From contig NZ_VNHX01000007.1 in NCBI RefSeq assembly GCF_008124885.1, forward strand, positions 104,625-168,624: 64,000 nt of DNA. Direction: 5' to 3'. The notes under the pieces are model-generated. The model worked only from the letters and a program-made list of their open reading frames with translations, did not search any database and had not been told where the DNA came from. The stretch's first letter is position 1; every line of letters starts with the position of its first letter. This stretch comes from Sphingobacterium allocomposti. Lineage in GTDB: Bacteria > Bacteroidota > Bacteroidia > Sphingobacteriales > Sphingobacteriaceae. Made by a program: the position numbers and the translations under genes. Below, in pieces: positions 35,301-43,675 of the stretch.

Positions 35301-35451
35301 GCGTTTCCCTGACCACTAAAGATGCGCCCACTATGGGCACGTCTGTACTGCTGTCTGTTACCCTCCCTTGAAGCGTTACCTGCTGTGCAAACCCGGTAAC
35401 CGAAAAAAGAACTACATACAAAAGCAGGATTGCTCTCTTTTTTGTAAACAT
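32326..35451 (-). CDS. SusC family TonB-linked transporter of the fructan locus
   Basis: The 1041-residue protein has a signal peptide (MFTKKRAILLLYVVLFSVTGFAQ). It continues with a carboxypeptidase-regulatory-like domain (VTLQGRVTDSSTDVPIVGAS to SYVGYEPQT), a TonB box region ALEEVIVTGYQTERKKDLTGA, a plug (IKALQGRVPGMTVTADG, YVIDGVPTQGG) and a barrel ending WTAGLNVIF. It imports fructan oligosaccharides into the periplasm using TonB energy. It has no STN domain, as expected for a locus run by a hybrid two-component regulator rather than FecR. Confidence 0.95.
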   Translation of the reverse strand: MFTKKRAILLLYVVLFSVTGFAQQVTLQGRVTDSSTDVPIVGASLVVRETQQTTQTNEKGEFTLSLPNGNVSLEISYVGYEPQTVATGTARFLVIRLTSIEQALEEVIVTGYQTERKKDLTGAVSVVNVTEMMKAPENNPIKALQGRVPGMTVTADGNPSGAATVRMRGISSLNSSQDPLYVIDGVPTQGGMHELNSNDIESIQVLKDASSASIYGSRAANGVIVITTKRGKSGDPKLTFDAYATSTFFNNRMEVLNAQEYGQAMWQAMMNSGANPNSNNIGYQFDWSNNADGQPQLDHIYVSQFLDSRQTMRASDTDWFDEVSKPGLIQSYNASFSSATDKSSSFFSLGYFHNNGTLKHTNFKRISARLNTDYKFFDGKLVVGENFTVNNTGEVQAPGDVLDLSLKALPVIPVHTVDGIGWGGPSQGMNDRHNPMRLLYDNRNNAYNYWRLFGNVYANLEIIKDLHVRTSYGVDYGNFYKRHMEVSYQSGFLNNNRTGVNMEQSHGMKWTWSNTANYRKTIEKHVFDILGGMEMNRQRDLSFNAYTAGEGAFVIETPEYMWPGVSTGTAAVGGGSTGFSLLSYFGKVNYVFDDRYLASFTVRHDGSSRFGKNNRFATFPAVTAGWRISEERFMESTKSFISDVKLRVGWGQTGNQGIDNLATYALFVPEYGVADPTWDIVNGTAYDLAGNGSGILPSGYRKIQTQNDDLKWETTTQTNIGLDFSLFGQNLFGSVDWYVKATKDMLINPAYIGVVGEGGYRWANGASMENKGIDVTTGYRNKTAFGLDYELTGVISAYKNKITHLPEAVENSYGGRQGDNIIGRPLGSFYGFVTDGIFQNQDEVNAHVNQTGKGIGRLRYVNVYDADNEITDLDRTWIGNPHPDFSYSLNATLKYKGFDLSAYFQGVQGIDVENWLKKQTDFWSVDDVNSNKGRRLLNAWTPQNSGSDIPALQTTNNNDEGRLSTYYIENGSYLKLRNLSLGYTLPTDMVSQLRMSRLRFYVTGQNLFTVKSKAFTGVDPENVGWGYPIPTTWTAGLNVIF

Positions 35452-35491
35452 ATAATTGGTTGCTTGTTAATGAATAAAAAATTTAAGTTTA

Positions 35492-36433
35492 TTAATATTT
35501 GGTATTGTCTAAAGAATTTAACCATACAAACCTATTGATCGTAACCTCGTCGTAACTCGGACATGCCCCCGTGCTTTGCGTAACAAAGGCGCTTAGCGTT
35601 GTGGCAAATTCCAACATTTCCTCAGGTGTTTTCTGATGGTCCTGACGGCAGCGCTGCGATAGAAAAGCGGCCAGAAAAGAGTCTCCGCTGCCAATAGTAT
35701 CTTTCACCTCCACCTTCAAGGCGGGGAAATGGTAAGAGAATTTTCCTAACCAAGAATGATAGATAGCACCTTTCGCCCCATAGGTTATGATAAGTTCATT
35801 AATATTAAAGGTAGTCATGACGGCTTCGGCTTTTGCAGTATCAGTGTCCGCATCCGATAATCCCATCCAAGCAGCTACAAAACCCAGTTCCTCTTCATTC
35901 ATCTTCACCAAATCAGCATATCCGAGCAACTCAAAGATGCGCTCTTTCGTATAATGAGGAGCACGCAGATTAAGATCGAATACTTTATAATTCGCCACTT
36001 TTATTAGCATTTGAAGCGTTTGATAACTGGCATGATGACGCGTGGACAAACTACCGAATACAAAAAAATCGGCTTTATTCACAGTTTCTATTTCTTTTTC
36101 TCCTAACGCAATATAATCCCACGCAACAGGGAACACAATTTCGTAACGTACATCTTTGTTTTCGTCGATATCAACTTCTACTGTAGATGTTGGATATTTG
36201 CTATCTTTTTGGAAAAGCGTTAAAGGAATAGCCAATTCCGCACATAGCCTTATAATATCTTCTCCGTCAGCATCCCGACCTACACGTGTAAGCATGTCAG
36301 TATGGATACCCAACTTGTTTAAATGATATGCTACATTAAGCGGCGCTCCACCTAATTTCCGTCCGGTAGGCAGGTTATCCCAAAGTATTTCACCGAAACA
36401 CACACCTTTGCTATTTGATATTTCTCTCTTCAT
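35492..36433 (-). CDS. Fructokinase (PfkB family carbohydrate kinase)
   Basis: The start is set at 36433 (MKREISNSKGVCFGEILWDN); the longer frame overlaps the porter gene and adds 56 residues of no sense. The PfkB fold shows GEILWDNLPTGRKLGGAPLNVAYHL (substrate loop), KMNEEELGFV, and the anion hole plus catalytic base DTIGSGDSFLAAFLS (Asp in GSGD). It phosphorylates fructose in the cytoplasm. It follows the sugar porter by 11 bases, matching the kinase/porter pair of the B. thetaiotaomicron fructan locus (BT1757/BT1758). Confidence 0.9.
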   Translation of the reverse strand: MKREISNSKGVCFGEILWDNLPTGRKLGGAPLNVAYHLNKLGIHTDMLTRVGRDADGEDIIRLCAELAIPLTLFQKDSKYPTSTVEVDIDENKDVRYEIVFPVAWDYIALGEKEIETVNKADFFVFGSLSTRHHASYQTLQMLIKVANYKVFDLNLRAPHYTKERIFELLGYADLVKMNEEELGFVAAWMGLSDADTDTAKAEAVMTTFNINELIITYGAKGAIYHSWLGKFSYHFPALKVEVKDTIGSGDSFLAAFLSQRCRQDHQKTPEEMLEFATTLSAFVTQSTGACPSYDEVTINRFVWLNSLDNTKY

Positions 36434-36444
36434 GTTTTTTTCAA

Positions 36445-37773
36445 TTAGTGTAAAGGTCTCGCATCCCCCATATCCTCGAGCGACTTCCCTTTGGTTTCCG
36501 GCATCAATTTCCACACATACAGCAACTGTAGTAGCATACATCCTGCGAAGATCAAGAATGTATATCCCCCTCCTAATAATTCGGTAAGTGCAGGAAAACA
36601 AAAAGTAATGATCGCTGCCATTACCCAGTGGGTTAAACTGCCAAGAGTTTGCCCCTTTGCTCGAACTTCATTCGGAAAAATCTCCGAGATAAACACCCAA
36701 ATAACTGCTCCTTGTGAGAAGGCGAAAAAGGCAATAAAAAATAGGAGATAAAGGGTCACTGCGATACCTTCTGTGTGACCGGAAAAAAAGGCATACGATA
36801 CCAGCGATAGCGACGCGATCATTCCGATGGAACCAATAAACATCAGTTTACGCCGACCGACCTTATCGATAAAGTTGATGGCAATCAACGTAAAGATAAA
36901 GTTAACCAAGCCTATACCGACCGTAGATAACAACGAGCTCTGTGTCCCTAATCCCGCCATCTCAAATACACGAGGCGCATAATAAATAATCGCATTGATG
37001 CCCGATACCTGATTGAATACGGCGAATAGAATCGCTAATATTACCGGAAAACGATTAGCTTTCGAAAACAAACGGGCTTCTCCTTTACTTTGGCTCTCTT
37101 GCTGACTTTTCAATATTAATTCGATATCGTTGTCTGCCTGCTCTCCGCTGACCGTCTTCATAATAAGCATAGCTTCTTCTTTTTTCCCGCGATGTAATAA
37201 AAGCCAACGTGGACTTTCCGGCACAAAAAAGATCAAGATAAAGAAAATAAGGGAGGGAAAGGCTTGTACACCAAGCATCCAGCGCCACGACTCTTCCCCT
37301 CCTTGCCCTATAAAATAGTTGGACAGATATGCTATCAATATTCCTAACACCACGTTGAACTGAAATAGTCCTACCAACTTCCCTCGCGATTTGGCTGGAG
37401 AAATCTCTGATATGTATATAGGAGCAGTTACGGACGATACGCCTACCCCAATACCGCCTAAAAAACGAAACAGGATAAAAGTGTGCCAATCTTGTGCTAA
37501 TGCGGTCCCAATCGCTGAGAAAAAATAAAGCGCTGCTACCAAGAACAAGGTGGTTTTACGACCCAATTTATCGGAAGGATAAGCGCCCATTGCTGCACCG
37601 GCAACCGTACCGATTAACGCTATCGCCATAGTCAGCCCGTGTTGAAATTCGCTGAGCGACCAGAATAGCTGAACGGCTTTTTCTGCACCCGAGATAACGG
37701 CCGTATCAAAGCCAAATAAAAATCCGCCCAACGCCACGACGAATGACCAGGCCAAAACTGTGTTTTTGTTCAT
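36445..37773 (-). CDS. MFS sugar porter, probable fructose permease
   Basis: The 442-residue protein has twelve membrane segments and the sugar-porter signatures: GFLFGFDTAVISGA in TM1, SDKLGRKTTL (loop 2-3), FRFLGGIGVGVSS, PESPRWLL after TM6, NQVSGINAIIYYAP in TM7, DKVGRRKL in loop 8-9, and PETKGKSLEDM at the C-terminus. It most likely brings fructose across the inner membrane. It is the first gene of the operon and lies opposite the regulator gene. Confidence 0.9.
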   Translation of the reverse strand: MNKNTVLAWSFVVALGGFLFGFDTAVISGAEKAVQLFWSLSEFQHGLTMAIALIGTVAGAAMGAYPSDKLGRKTTLFLVAALYFFSAIGTALAQDWHTFILFRFLGGIGVGVSSVTAPIYISEISPAKSRGKLVGLFQFNVVLGILIAYLSNYFIGQGGEESWRWMLGVQAFPSLIFFILIFFVPESPRWLLLHRGKKEEAMLIMKTVSGEQADNDIELILKSQQESQSKGEARLFSKANRFPVILAILFAVFNQVSGINAIIYYAPRVFEMAGLGTQSSLLSTVGIGLVNFIFTLIAINFIDKVGRRKLMFIGSIGMIASLSLVSYAFFSGHTEGIAVTLYLLFFIAFFAFSQGAVIWVFISEIFPNEVRAKGQTLGSLTHWVMAAIITFCFPALTELLGGGYTFLIFAGCMLLQLLYVWKLMPETKGKSLEDMGDARPLH

Positions 37774-37799
37774 GTTACTTTATTTACAACTGATTAATC

Positions 37800-37807
37800 C
37801 AAAATTA
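37800..37807 (-). promoter_or_regulatory. -7 box of the fructan operon
   Basis: On the minus strand TAATTTTG (37807-37800) matches TAnnTTTG. About 20 bases upstream stands TTTA, a weak -33, as expected for a promoter that needs an activator. The leader would be about 22 bases to the porter ATG at 37773. Confidence 0.5.
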
Positions 37808-38069
37808 ACATGGACTTTATCTATGCGTAAATAATGGGCGATTTTATTATATCAAATTTGTAACCATCACAAACATTACACAAAACACTGTGTATCAATA
37901 CATTTACAAGAATCCAGATATTTAGATATATGAATTTTGTATCATTTCTTTAGATTATGTTACCTATCCGGATCATTAGCAAAAAGTGTATTATAGACAC
38001 TAAGCTGTATTCTTTTGTTAAGAAAAAACAATTTCATGTATATTGTCATTAAAATTCAAAAACACGAGG

Positions 38070-40820
38070 ATGTCAAAGTTTTACGTTTTTTTTGCTTTCA
38101 TGATGCTTTTATGCTGCCATTCTTGCCAACCGACTGGAAATAATACGCAGTTTACCATCGCTTTTTCACAGTGTATCGGTGATGACGCTTGGCGGGAAAC
38201 CATGTTGGATGAAATGAGAAGGGAACTGTCTTTTTATCCAGACATCGAATTTGTCTACCGCGATGCCGGAGGAGATAACCAAAAGCAGATACAGCAAATC
38301 AAAGAGCTACTTGAACAAAACATCGATCTGCTCATTGTTTCGCCCAATGAAGCCGAACCTTTGACGCCTATTGTCGATTCCGTTTTTCACAAAAATATTC
38401 CGGTCATTGTGACCGACCGCAAAACTTCTTCAGGTTTATATAACGCTTATGTTGGGGCGGACAACCTTGCGATTGGTAAACTAGCTGGACAGTTTATTGT
38501 GCACGCACTCAACGGACAGGGACAAATAGGTATCGTCACCGGTCTGAAAGGCACATCGGCATCTATCGAACGGAAGAAAGGATTACTCGATGCGTTAGAT
38601 AGTGCAGGTACGGTTCATTTGGGGGTTGAAATACAAAGCGACTGGGAAAGGAACACTGCCTATGCACAAGCTAAACAGCATATTGAACAGCTTCTTGAGC
38701 AAGACATCATTCTGGCGTTTAATGACCAGATGGCTTTTGGTGTCATCCAAGCACTCCAAGAAGCGGGGGAAAGCCATAAGAAGGTTATCGGTATCGATGC
38801 ACTTCCCGGCGAGGGCAATGGATTGTCTGAAATTGTCAACGGAACACTATTCGCCTCCATGCTCTATCCCACCGGCGGCACGGAGGCTATTCGCACCGCA
38901 ATGGCTATTTTACAACGTAAACCTTATAAACGGGATAATATTCTGGGAACAATCGTCATCAATCAAGATAACGCCGGACTCATGATGTTGCAATCCAACA
39001 AAATACAGGAACAACAGGAAGATATAGACAAGCGGCAAAAGCTTATTGTCGAACAAAATAAAATATACCGTGACCAACAAACGACGTTAAACGTCTTAAT
39101 AACAAGCTTGGTCCTGGCGGTGGTGTTCGGCGGCATATCAGTTATCGTCATCAAAAGCAATTGGGAGAAAAATAAGCACCTCGAAAAGCAGAATGAAGAG
39201 ATACTTTCGCAGCAGCAGCAGATTGTTGAGATGAATCATCAAATACAAGCAGCTTCGGAAGCGAAAAGTAGATTCTTTACAAACGTGTCTCATGAATTTA
39301 AAGCGCCACTTACACTCATTCTCGCTCCTATGGAGGAATTAGAAAAGGAAAAAAAGCTCTCGGCCGAAGGGCTGGACCACTTGGCGCGCATCAAACGGAA
39401 TGCGAAAAAGCTTCAGCAGCTTGTTACGGATCTAATCGATATTCACCGTATAGATAAAGAACAAAGACAGCTACAGGCTACATCCGTCCAAATCGATATA
39501 TTTGTACAGCAGCTGTTGAGCAGTTTTAAGCCTCTGTCACAAAAGAAACGTATCTCGCTAAGTTACATCAGCAAAACGCCCCTTAAAGAATTATGGATAG
39601 ACGAATATTTGATGGAACAGGCGCTTTCGAATCTCTTGTCAAATGCTTTTAAATTTACGGCGCCTGGAGGAAAAATAAGCGTGATTGTAGAAGAAAATAC
39701 CTTCGGCGACTATCTACTTATTCGAGTTGTCGATAACGGAAGCGGTATAGCTTCCACAGATATCGATTATATATTCGACAACTTCTATCAAGGTGAGCAG
39801 CAGCTTTCTGGTTCAGGAATTGGCCTAGCTTATGTAAAGGAGATTGTAGAGCTTCATCATGGGCAGGTGACAGTCAGTAGCAAGAAAGGAGCCGGCTCTT
39901 CTTTTACCTTACGTCTGCCAACGGGACATTCACATTTAACAGCAGACGAAAAGGCAGGATCGTTGAACAAGGCACGCCAAACGGAACGTGAAGAACGCAT
40001 TCTCACCATAGATACGTTAACGGAGGAAAAACCCTCCTTTTATTCTAGCAAAGCTCCGAATATTCTGATTGTTGACGATCATACGGACCTTCAACTTTTT
40101 CTAAAGGACATCCTAGAACACGAGTACAACTTGACATTTGCGAAAAGCTACGCAGACGCTTTCTCAAAAATCGAAAAAAGCTATCCGGATCTAGTCGTGA
40201 GCGACATTATGTTGCCCGACGGGAGCGGTCTGGATTTATTAAAAATGGTCAAGAACAGCCCACAGTATGACAAAATACCGGTATTACTGCTGAGTGCGTT
40301 GGACACAGAAGAGACCAAAATTGAGGGAATGCGTCTGATGGCTGATGCTTATCTCACCAAGCCCTTTGGCGTCGATCACCTGAAAGCCGTAATAACTAAT
40401 CTCATTACATCCCGAAGGCGATTGAGAGATCACTATACGAGCATTCTTGAACCGGACGACACGGCATTAAACACAACACAGCGAACTGCACAGGACAGGA
40501 GATTTATGCAGAATTTGGATACAATTATCGAAGAGCATCTGGGCAACAAATCGTTCGGCGTAGAAGATATTGCGCGCGCAATGAATATGTCTCGTGTACA
40601 GTTGTATCGCAGAACCAAGAATCTTCTAAATAACAGCGTCAACGAGTATCTTCTACAACGCCGCCTAACCAAGTCCAAGCATCTTCTGTTAGACGGACTT
40701 GACATTAACGAGGTCGCACAGCAGGTCGGCTTCTCGTCGGGTGCATATTTCGCAGCGGCGTTTAAAAGACAATTTGGTACTACCCCAAGCGCGTTTCGAA
40801 AAGGCAAGCTAAAGCAATAG
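38070..40820 (+). CDS. Hybrid two-component system regulator with periplasmic-binding sensor (fructose type)
   Basis: The start is the ATG at 38070 (MSKFYVFFAFMMLL); the frame upstream opens only with TTG. Residues count from there. A signal/lipobox-like HSC is at 17-19 and a LacI-type sugar-binding domain spans about 27-300 (FTIAFSQCIGDDAW, NEAEPLTPIVDSV, GADNLAIGKLAG, FNDQMAFGVIQAL). TM is at 340-362. HisKA/HATPase follow with His408 in TNVSHEFKAPL, N box NLLSNAFKF and G2 GSGIGLAY. The receiver has Asp712 in VVSDIMLPDG, and an AraC-type DNA-binding domain closes the protein (ARAMNMSRVQLYRRTK, GFSSGAYFAAAFKRQFG). The layout is that of BT1754, which binds fructose. It probably activates the divergent fructan operon. 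Confidence 0.93.
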   Translation: MSKFYVFFAFMMLLCCHSCQPTGNNTQFTIAFSQCIGDDAWRETMLDEMRRELSFYPDIEFVYRDAGGDNQKQIQQIKELLEQNIDLLIVSPNEAEPLTPIVDSVFHKNIPVIVTDRKTSSGLYNAYVGADNLAIGKLAGQFIVHALNGQGQIGIVTGLKGTSASIERKKGLLDALDSAGTVHLGVEIQSDWERNTAYAQAKQHIEQLLEQDIILAFNDQMAFGVIQALQEAGESHKKVIGIDALPGEGNGLSEIVNGTLFASMLYPTGGTEAIRTAMAILQRKPYKRDNILGTIVINQDNAGLMMLQSNKIQEQQEDIDKRQKLIVEQNKIYRDQQTTLNVLITSLVLAVVFGGISVIVIKSNWEKNKHLEKQNEEILSQQQQIVEMNHQIQAASEAKSRFFTNVSHEFKAPLTLILAPMEELEKEKKLSAEGLDHLARIKRNAKKLQQLVTDLIDIHRIDKEQRQLQATSVQIDIFVQQLLSSFKPLSQKKRISLSYISKTPLKELWIDEYLMEQALSNLLSNAFKFTAPGGKISVIVEENTFGDYLLIRVVDNGSGIASTDIDYIFDNFYQGEQQLSGSGIGLAYVKEIVELHHGQVTVSSKKGAGSSFTLRLPTGHSHLTADEKAGSLNKARQTEREERILTIDTLTEEKPSFYSSKAPNILIVDDHTDLQLFLKDILEHEYNLTFAKSYADAFSKIEKSYPDLVVSDIMLPDGSGLDLLKMVKNSPQYDKIPVLLLSALDTEETKIEGMRLMADAYLTKPFGVDHLKAVITNLITSRRRLRDHYTSILEPDDTALNTTQRTAQDRRFMQNLDTIIEEHLGNKSFGVEDIARAMNMSRVQLYRRTKNLLNNSVNEYLLQRRLTKSKHLLLDGLDINEVAQQVGFSSGAYFAAAFKRQFGTTPSAFRKGKLKQ

Positions 40821-40944
40821 CAAAAAGAGCCAGAGATGTGGCAGGCTATGGATAACACTTCAGACACAGCACTGTTAGCAGCTCATCGCTACCTGTAGCG
40901 TTCAACTTAACCATACCGTTATAGAGTAAACTTACTTATAAGCC

Positions 40945-41133
40945 ATGAAGCACATCTATTTACTGCTCGCGTTACCTGTTTTTTCTTCCTGCTCAAAAGA
41001 CACCGGCCCGGTGGGCGCCAACCATGGCCTGGAAGTTGACGTGAAGTGGAAATCCGTCAGCGCTACGTGCCCGCACCGCTCTAACAACTTATGCAAATCT
41101 TATTTAATATCCAAGATCGAATTCGCGGAATAG
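40945..41133 (+). pseudogene. Broken lipoprotein gene with two in-frame stops
   Basis: MKHIYLLLALPVFSSCSKD is a good lipoprotein signal (Cys16), followed by GPVGANHGLEVDVKWKSVS. The frame stops with TAG at 41131. The same frame then stays open and protein-like on both sides of a second stop (TAA, 41161): CDVRAIEE, then NAFWNSNNILLMSEKVKGNL, up to about 41290, where it runs into the azoreductase gene. I read this as the decayed remnant of a larger lipoprotein gene; a genuine 62-residue lipoprotein is the alternative. Function unknown. Confidence 0.45.
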
Positions 41134-41260
41134 GCGTGTGACGTCCGGGCCATCGAAGAATAAGACGAAACGAACGCCTTTTGGAATTCAAACAACATTT
41201 TACTGATGAGTGAAAAAGTCAAAGGCAATTTGGAGCTCTTCCGCTACCGTACCAGCTTTC

Positions 41261-41890
41261 TTACCCGCCGATGGAGTTTATTGCCTGAAAAATTTCGTGT
41301 TTGGACCTTTCAAATATTTCGCCGCCAAATTCCTCATTGTCCAAAGAAATGGTCGTGACATCGCTTACCCCCATGATGCCGAAAATAAAACGGAGATAGG
41401 TTGTCTGAAAGTTCATGTGGGCATTTTTCTCATTTTCCCCGTAACCGGAGTCGCCCCTGCTTGAAAGGATGAATAATTTCTTGTTTTCAAGTAAACCAAC
41501 ATAGTCGCCATCCGGCTTTCCGGACCGGAATTTCCATGTCTCATTGATACGCATCACCTGATCTATATAAGCCTTTAAACCACTTGGTATAGACCAGTTA
41601 TACATGGGCGTGCCGATGACATAGATATCGTGCTCCTTCAGCTCTTTTATTAACCCGTTGCTGAAGTGCAGCGCTGCCTGTTGTTCTTCGTTTCTGTCCT
41701 CCGATTTTATAAAAGCACCTCCAATCCACGTTTCATTGATGGGCGGGATAATATTTAAGCCCACTTCCCTGAACGTAAACTGGTCTGTCGGGTGTCTGCC
41801 TGACCAGTTGGCAACAAATAGTTCCGTAAGTTTTCTACTATACGACCGTCCGCTTCGCACACTTGCATTAATTACCAATACCTTTTTCAT
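41261..41890 (-). CDS. FMN-dependent NADH-azoreductase (flavodoxin-like quinone reductase)
   Basis: The 209-residue protein has a flavodoxin-like fold. NASVRSGRSYSRKLTELFV is the N-terminal phosphate loop region, and GTPMYNWSIPSGLKAYIDQVMR is the family signature for FMN contact (P-M-Y-N-W/F). SSRGDSGYG near residue 145 is also typical. It reduces quinones or azo compounds with NADH, guarding against oxidants. The Crp/Fnr gene B lies 62 bases upstream on the same strand and probably controls it. A truncated copy of the 5' end of this gene lies at 51818-51970. Confidence 0.88.
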   Translation of the reverse strand: MKKVLVINASVRSGRSYSRKLTELFVANWSGRHPTDQFTFREVGLNIIPPINETWIGGAFIKSEDRNEEQQAALHFSNGLIKELKEHDIYVIGTPMYNWSIPSGLKAYIDQVMRINETWKFRSGKPDGDYVGLLENKKLFILSSRGDSGYGENEKNAHMNFQTTYLRFIFGIMGVSDVTTISLDNEEFGGEIFERSKHEIFQAINSIGG

Positions 41891-41952
41891 CTGCTTTAAA
41901 TTTTGATTAAAGCAAAGCTCCGTCGTATAAAAATGAAAAATATTGATCTAGT

Positions 41953-42543
41953 TCAATGGAGGTTGTTTTTCCGGCGAATTCTGCTCAGAAACTCAGCGGA
42001 GATTCCCAAATAGGAAGCAATAAGGTACTGGGGAATTTTAGCCGCCATTTCCGGATAGGTCCGTACAAAATCGAGGTATCGGTATTCCGCATCGTACACA
42101 TTGTTGAATACCAATCTCCTTTGTAAAGTACCAAGATAGCCTTCCAGAATAATACGGAAATACCTTTCAAGCTTTGGCATTTGCTCGAGCATCCGTTGGA
42201 AGGCGTGAAAGTTGATCTGCAAAAGCTCGGTTCGTTCCAAGGCCTGAATATTATATATGGACGGTTTCTGCTTACGGAAACTATCAATATCGGTTGCCCA
42301 CCAGTCGTCTATCGCAAAATAAAGAATCTCCTCATCGCCGCTATCCGCATTTATATAGAACGCCTTTAAAGTACCCGAGATGACGTAGTTGTCCGTACGG
42401 CATACTTCCCCATTTCTCAGTAGATACTCGCCTTTGCGCAGCGTCTTTGTCGTCCAGAATGTATCGAAAAGGACGACATCTTCCTCGGTAAGCCGGATAT
42501 GTCGGGAAATGTGCTCCATTAATTTTTGCGTAGCTGCCGTCAT
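41953..42543 (-). CDS. Crp/Fnr family transcriptional regulator B
   Basis: This 196-residue protein has the cNMP-type barrel (RKGEYLLRNGEVCRTDNYVISGTLKAFYINADSG, with DDWWATDIDSF) and a short C-terminal helix-turn-helix (KIPQYLIASYLGISAEFLSRIRRKN). It is the same subtype as regulators A and C. It precedes the azoreductase gene with 62 bases between, so control of that gene is likely (inference). The duplicated stretch at 51.9-52.1 kb lacks it. Confidence 0.87.
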   Translation of the reverse strand: MTAATQKLMEHISRHIRLTEEDVVLFDTFWTTKTLRKGEYLLRNGEVCRTDNYVISGTLKAFYINADSGDEEILYFAIDDWWATDIDSFRKQKPSIYNIQALERTELLQINFHAFQRMLEQMPKLERYFRIILEGYLGTLQRRLVFNNVYDAEYRYLDFVRTYPEMAAKIPQYLIASYLGISAEFLSRIRRKNNLH

Positions 42544-42731
42544 TTGCTATCTCCTGTGTATCGGTTGCGGGACCAACTTAACGAAATTAACTTAATTCAC
42601 CAATATTCGCGTTCCAGCGATCTCCGCACCAGTTGAGGCGCCACCTGTTCACCGTTTCAATAAGCTAAAATATCAACTACAGAATCACGGGCTAAGCCCT
42701 TCAAAACAACATCTAATCAGTTGCTCTGGTT

Positions 42732-42776
42732 AAAAAAAATAAATCCTTGATCCGACATACGTGGACCAAGGATTTT
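42732..42776 (-). terminator. Rho-independent terminator of the second Sus locus
   Basis: On the minus strand the stem AAAATCCTTGGTCC/GGATCAAGGATTT (about 42776-42741) is followed by ATTTTTTTTA. It lies 27 bases behind the stop of the phosphodiesterase-like gene at 42804. Confidence 0.75.
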
Positions 42777-42803
42777 GTTCGGCTCCCGAAAGTTAATTTT
42801 TAA

Positions 42804-43658
42804 TTATTTGAACTCGATCTTCGTGATAACCGGAAAATGATCAGAAGGAAATATTCCATCAGTTTCATCCTGTAGTACCGCGTATTCGTTTACCCGAAAG
42901 TGGCTACTTGTAAAAACATAATCAATACGACCTTCATAGGCGCGATCGTTATTCATTCCGTTATATGTACCGATCGGTCCTTTGGGAGCAGTTTCACTGA
43001 TGGCTCGGCTATCGTTGAGGAAGCTTGTCAAGGTAATGATAGGCCTTTCCCCCGGCCGGGCATTCATGTCGCCGGCCATGATCACGGGCTGTCCTTTCGC
43101 CATAAATTCTATACGCTCTTTCATGAGCAGCGCAGATTTCTCCCGTGCCTCCACACCTATATGATCGAAATGCGCGTTAAATACAAAAAAGTTACGCCCG
43201 GTATTCCGGTCATTAAAGAGTGCCCAGTTACATAGTCTAATTACGGCCGCGTCCCAACCATATGAACTTTTCTCCGGTGTTTCAGACAAATAGAAGCGTC
43301 CTTCGCTGCGCACAGCAAATCGCTGTCCATCGTAGAGTATCCTTTTGGATGTCCCTACCATCTGCAGCCCGGTTGCTCTTTGAATATCCGCCGCTTGGTT
43401 TGCTTGATCCTCTTGAAGACACAGGATATCAATATCGTGTTCGATAATCTGCTTGATCAGTAAATCCTTGCGTCGAGCCCACTGATAATTTGCCGGTATG
43501 GCCTCCGTATCGTGCAGGATGTTATAACTTGCCACAATAAACGCTGGCTCGCCTGGTTCCGAATCGTCATCTTTATTCTCAAGGGTCGCTGGTTCGCCCT
43601 TTTGGCAGGAGACAATGCCCACCAAAAGAACGAACCAATAGAGGATAGCGTATCTCAT
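42804..43658 (-). CDS. Endonuclease/exonuclease/phosphatase-family lipoprotein, catalytic residues intact
   Basis: The 284-residue lipoprotein (GIVSC, Cys18) has the full active-site set of the DNase I-like fold. Asn46 is in SYNIL, Glu83 in LQED, His163 in NAHFDH, Asp197 and Asn199 in GDMN, Asp246 in RIDYV, and Asp273-His274 in PSDHFPV. It should be a metal-dependent phosphodiesterase or phosphomonoesterase at the cell surface or in the periplasm. It is the last gene of the second sigma/FecR/SusC/SusD locus, so it may dephosphorylate or cleave the imported ligand. Possible substrates are phosphoglycans, phospholipid headgroups or nucleic acid; the sequence does not decide. Confidence 0.88.
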   Translation of the reverse strand: MRYAILYWFVLLVGIVSCQKGEPATLENKDDDSEPGEPAFIVASYNILHDTEAIPANYQWARRKDLLIKQIIEHDIDILCLQEDQANQAADIQRATGLQMVGTSKRILYDGQRFAVRSEGRFYLSETPEKSSYGWDAAVIRLCNWALFNDRNTGRNFFVFNAHFDHIGVEAREKSALLMKERIEFMAKGQPVIMAGDMNARPGERPIITLTSFLNDSRAISETAPKGPIGTYNGMNNDRAYEGRIDYVFTSSHFRVNEYAVLQDETDGIFPSDHFPVITKIEFK

Positions 43659-43675
43659 AACAAACGTATATTAGA

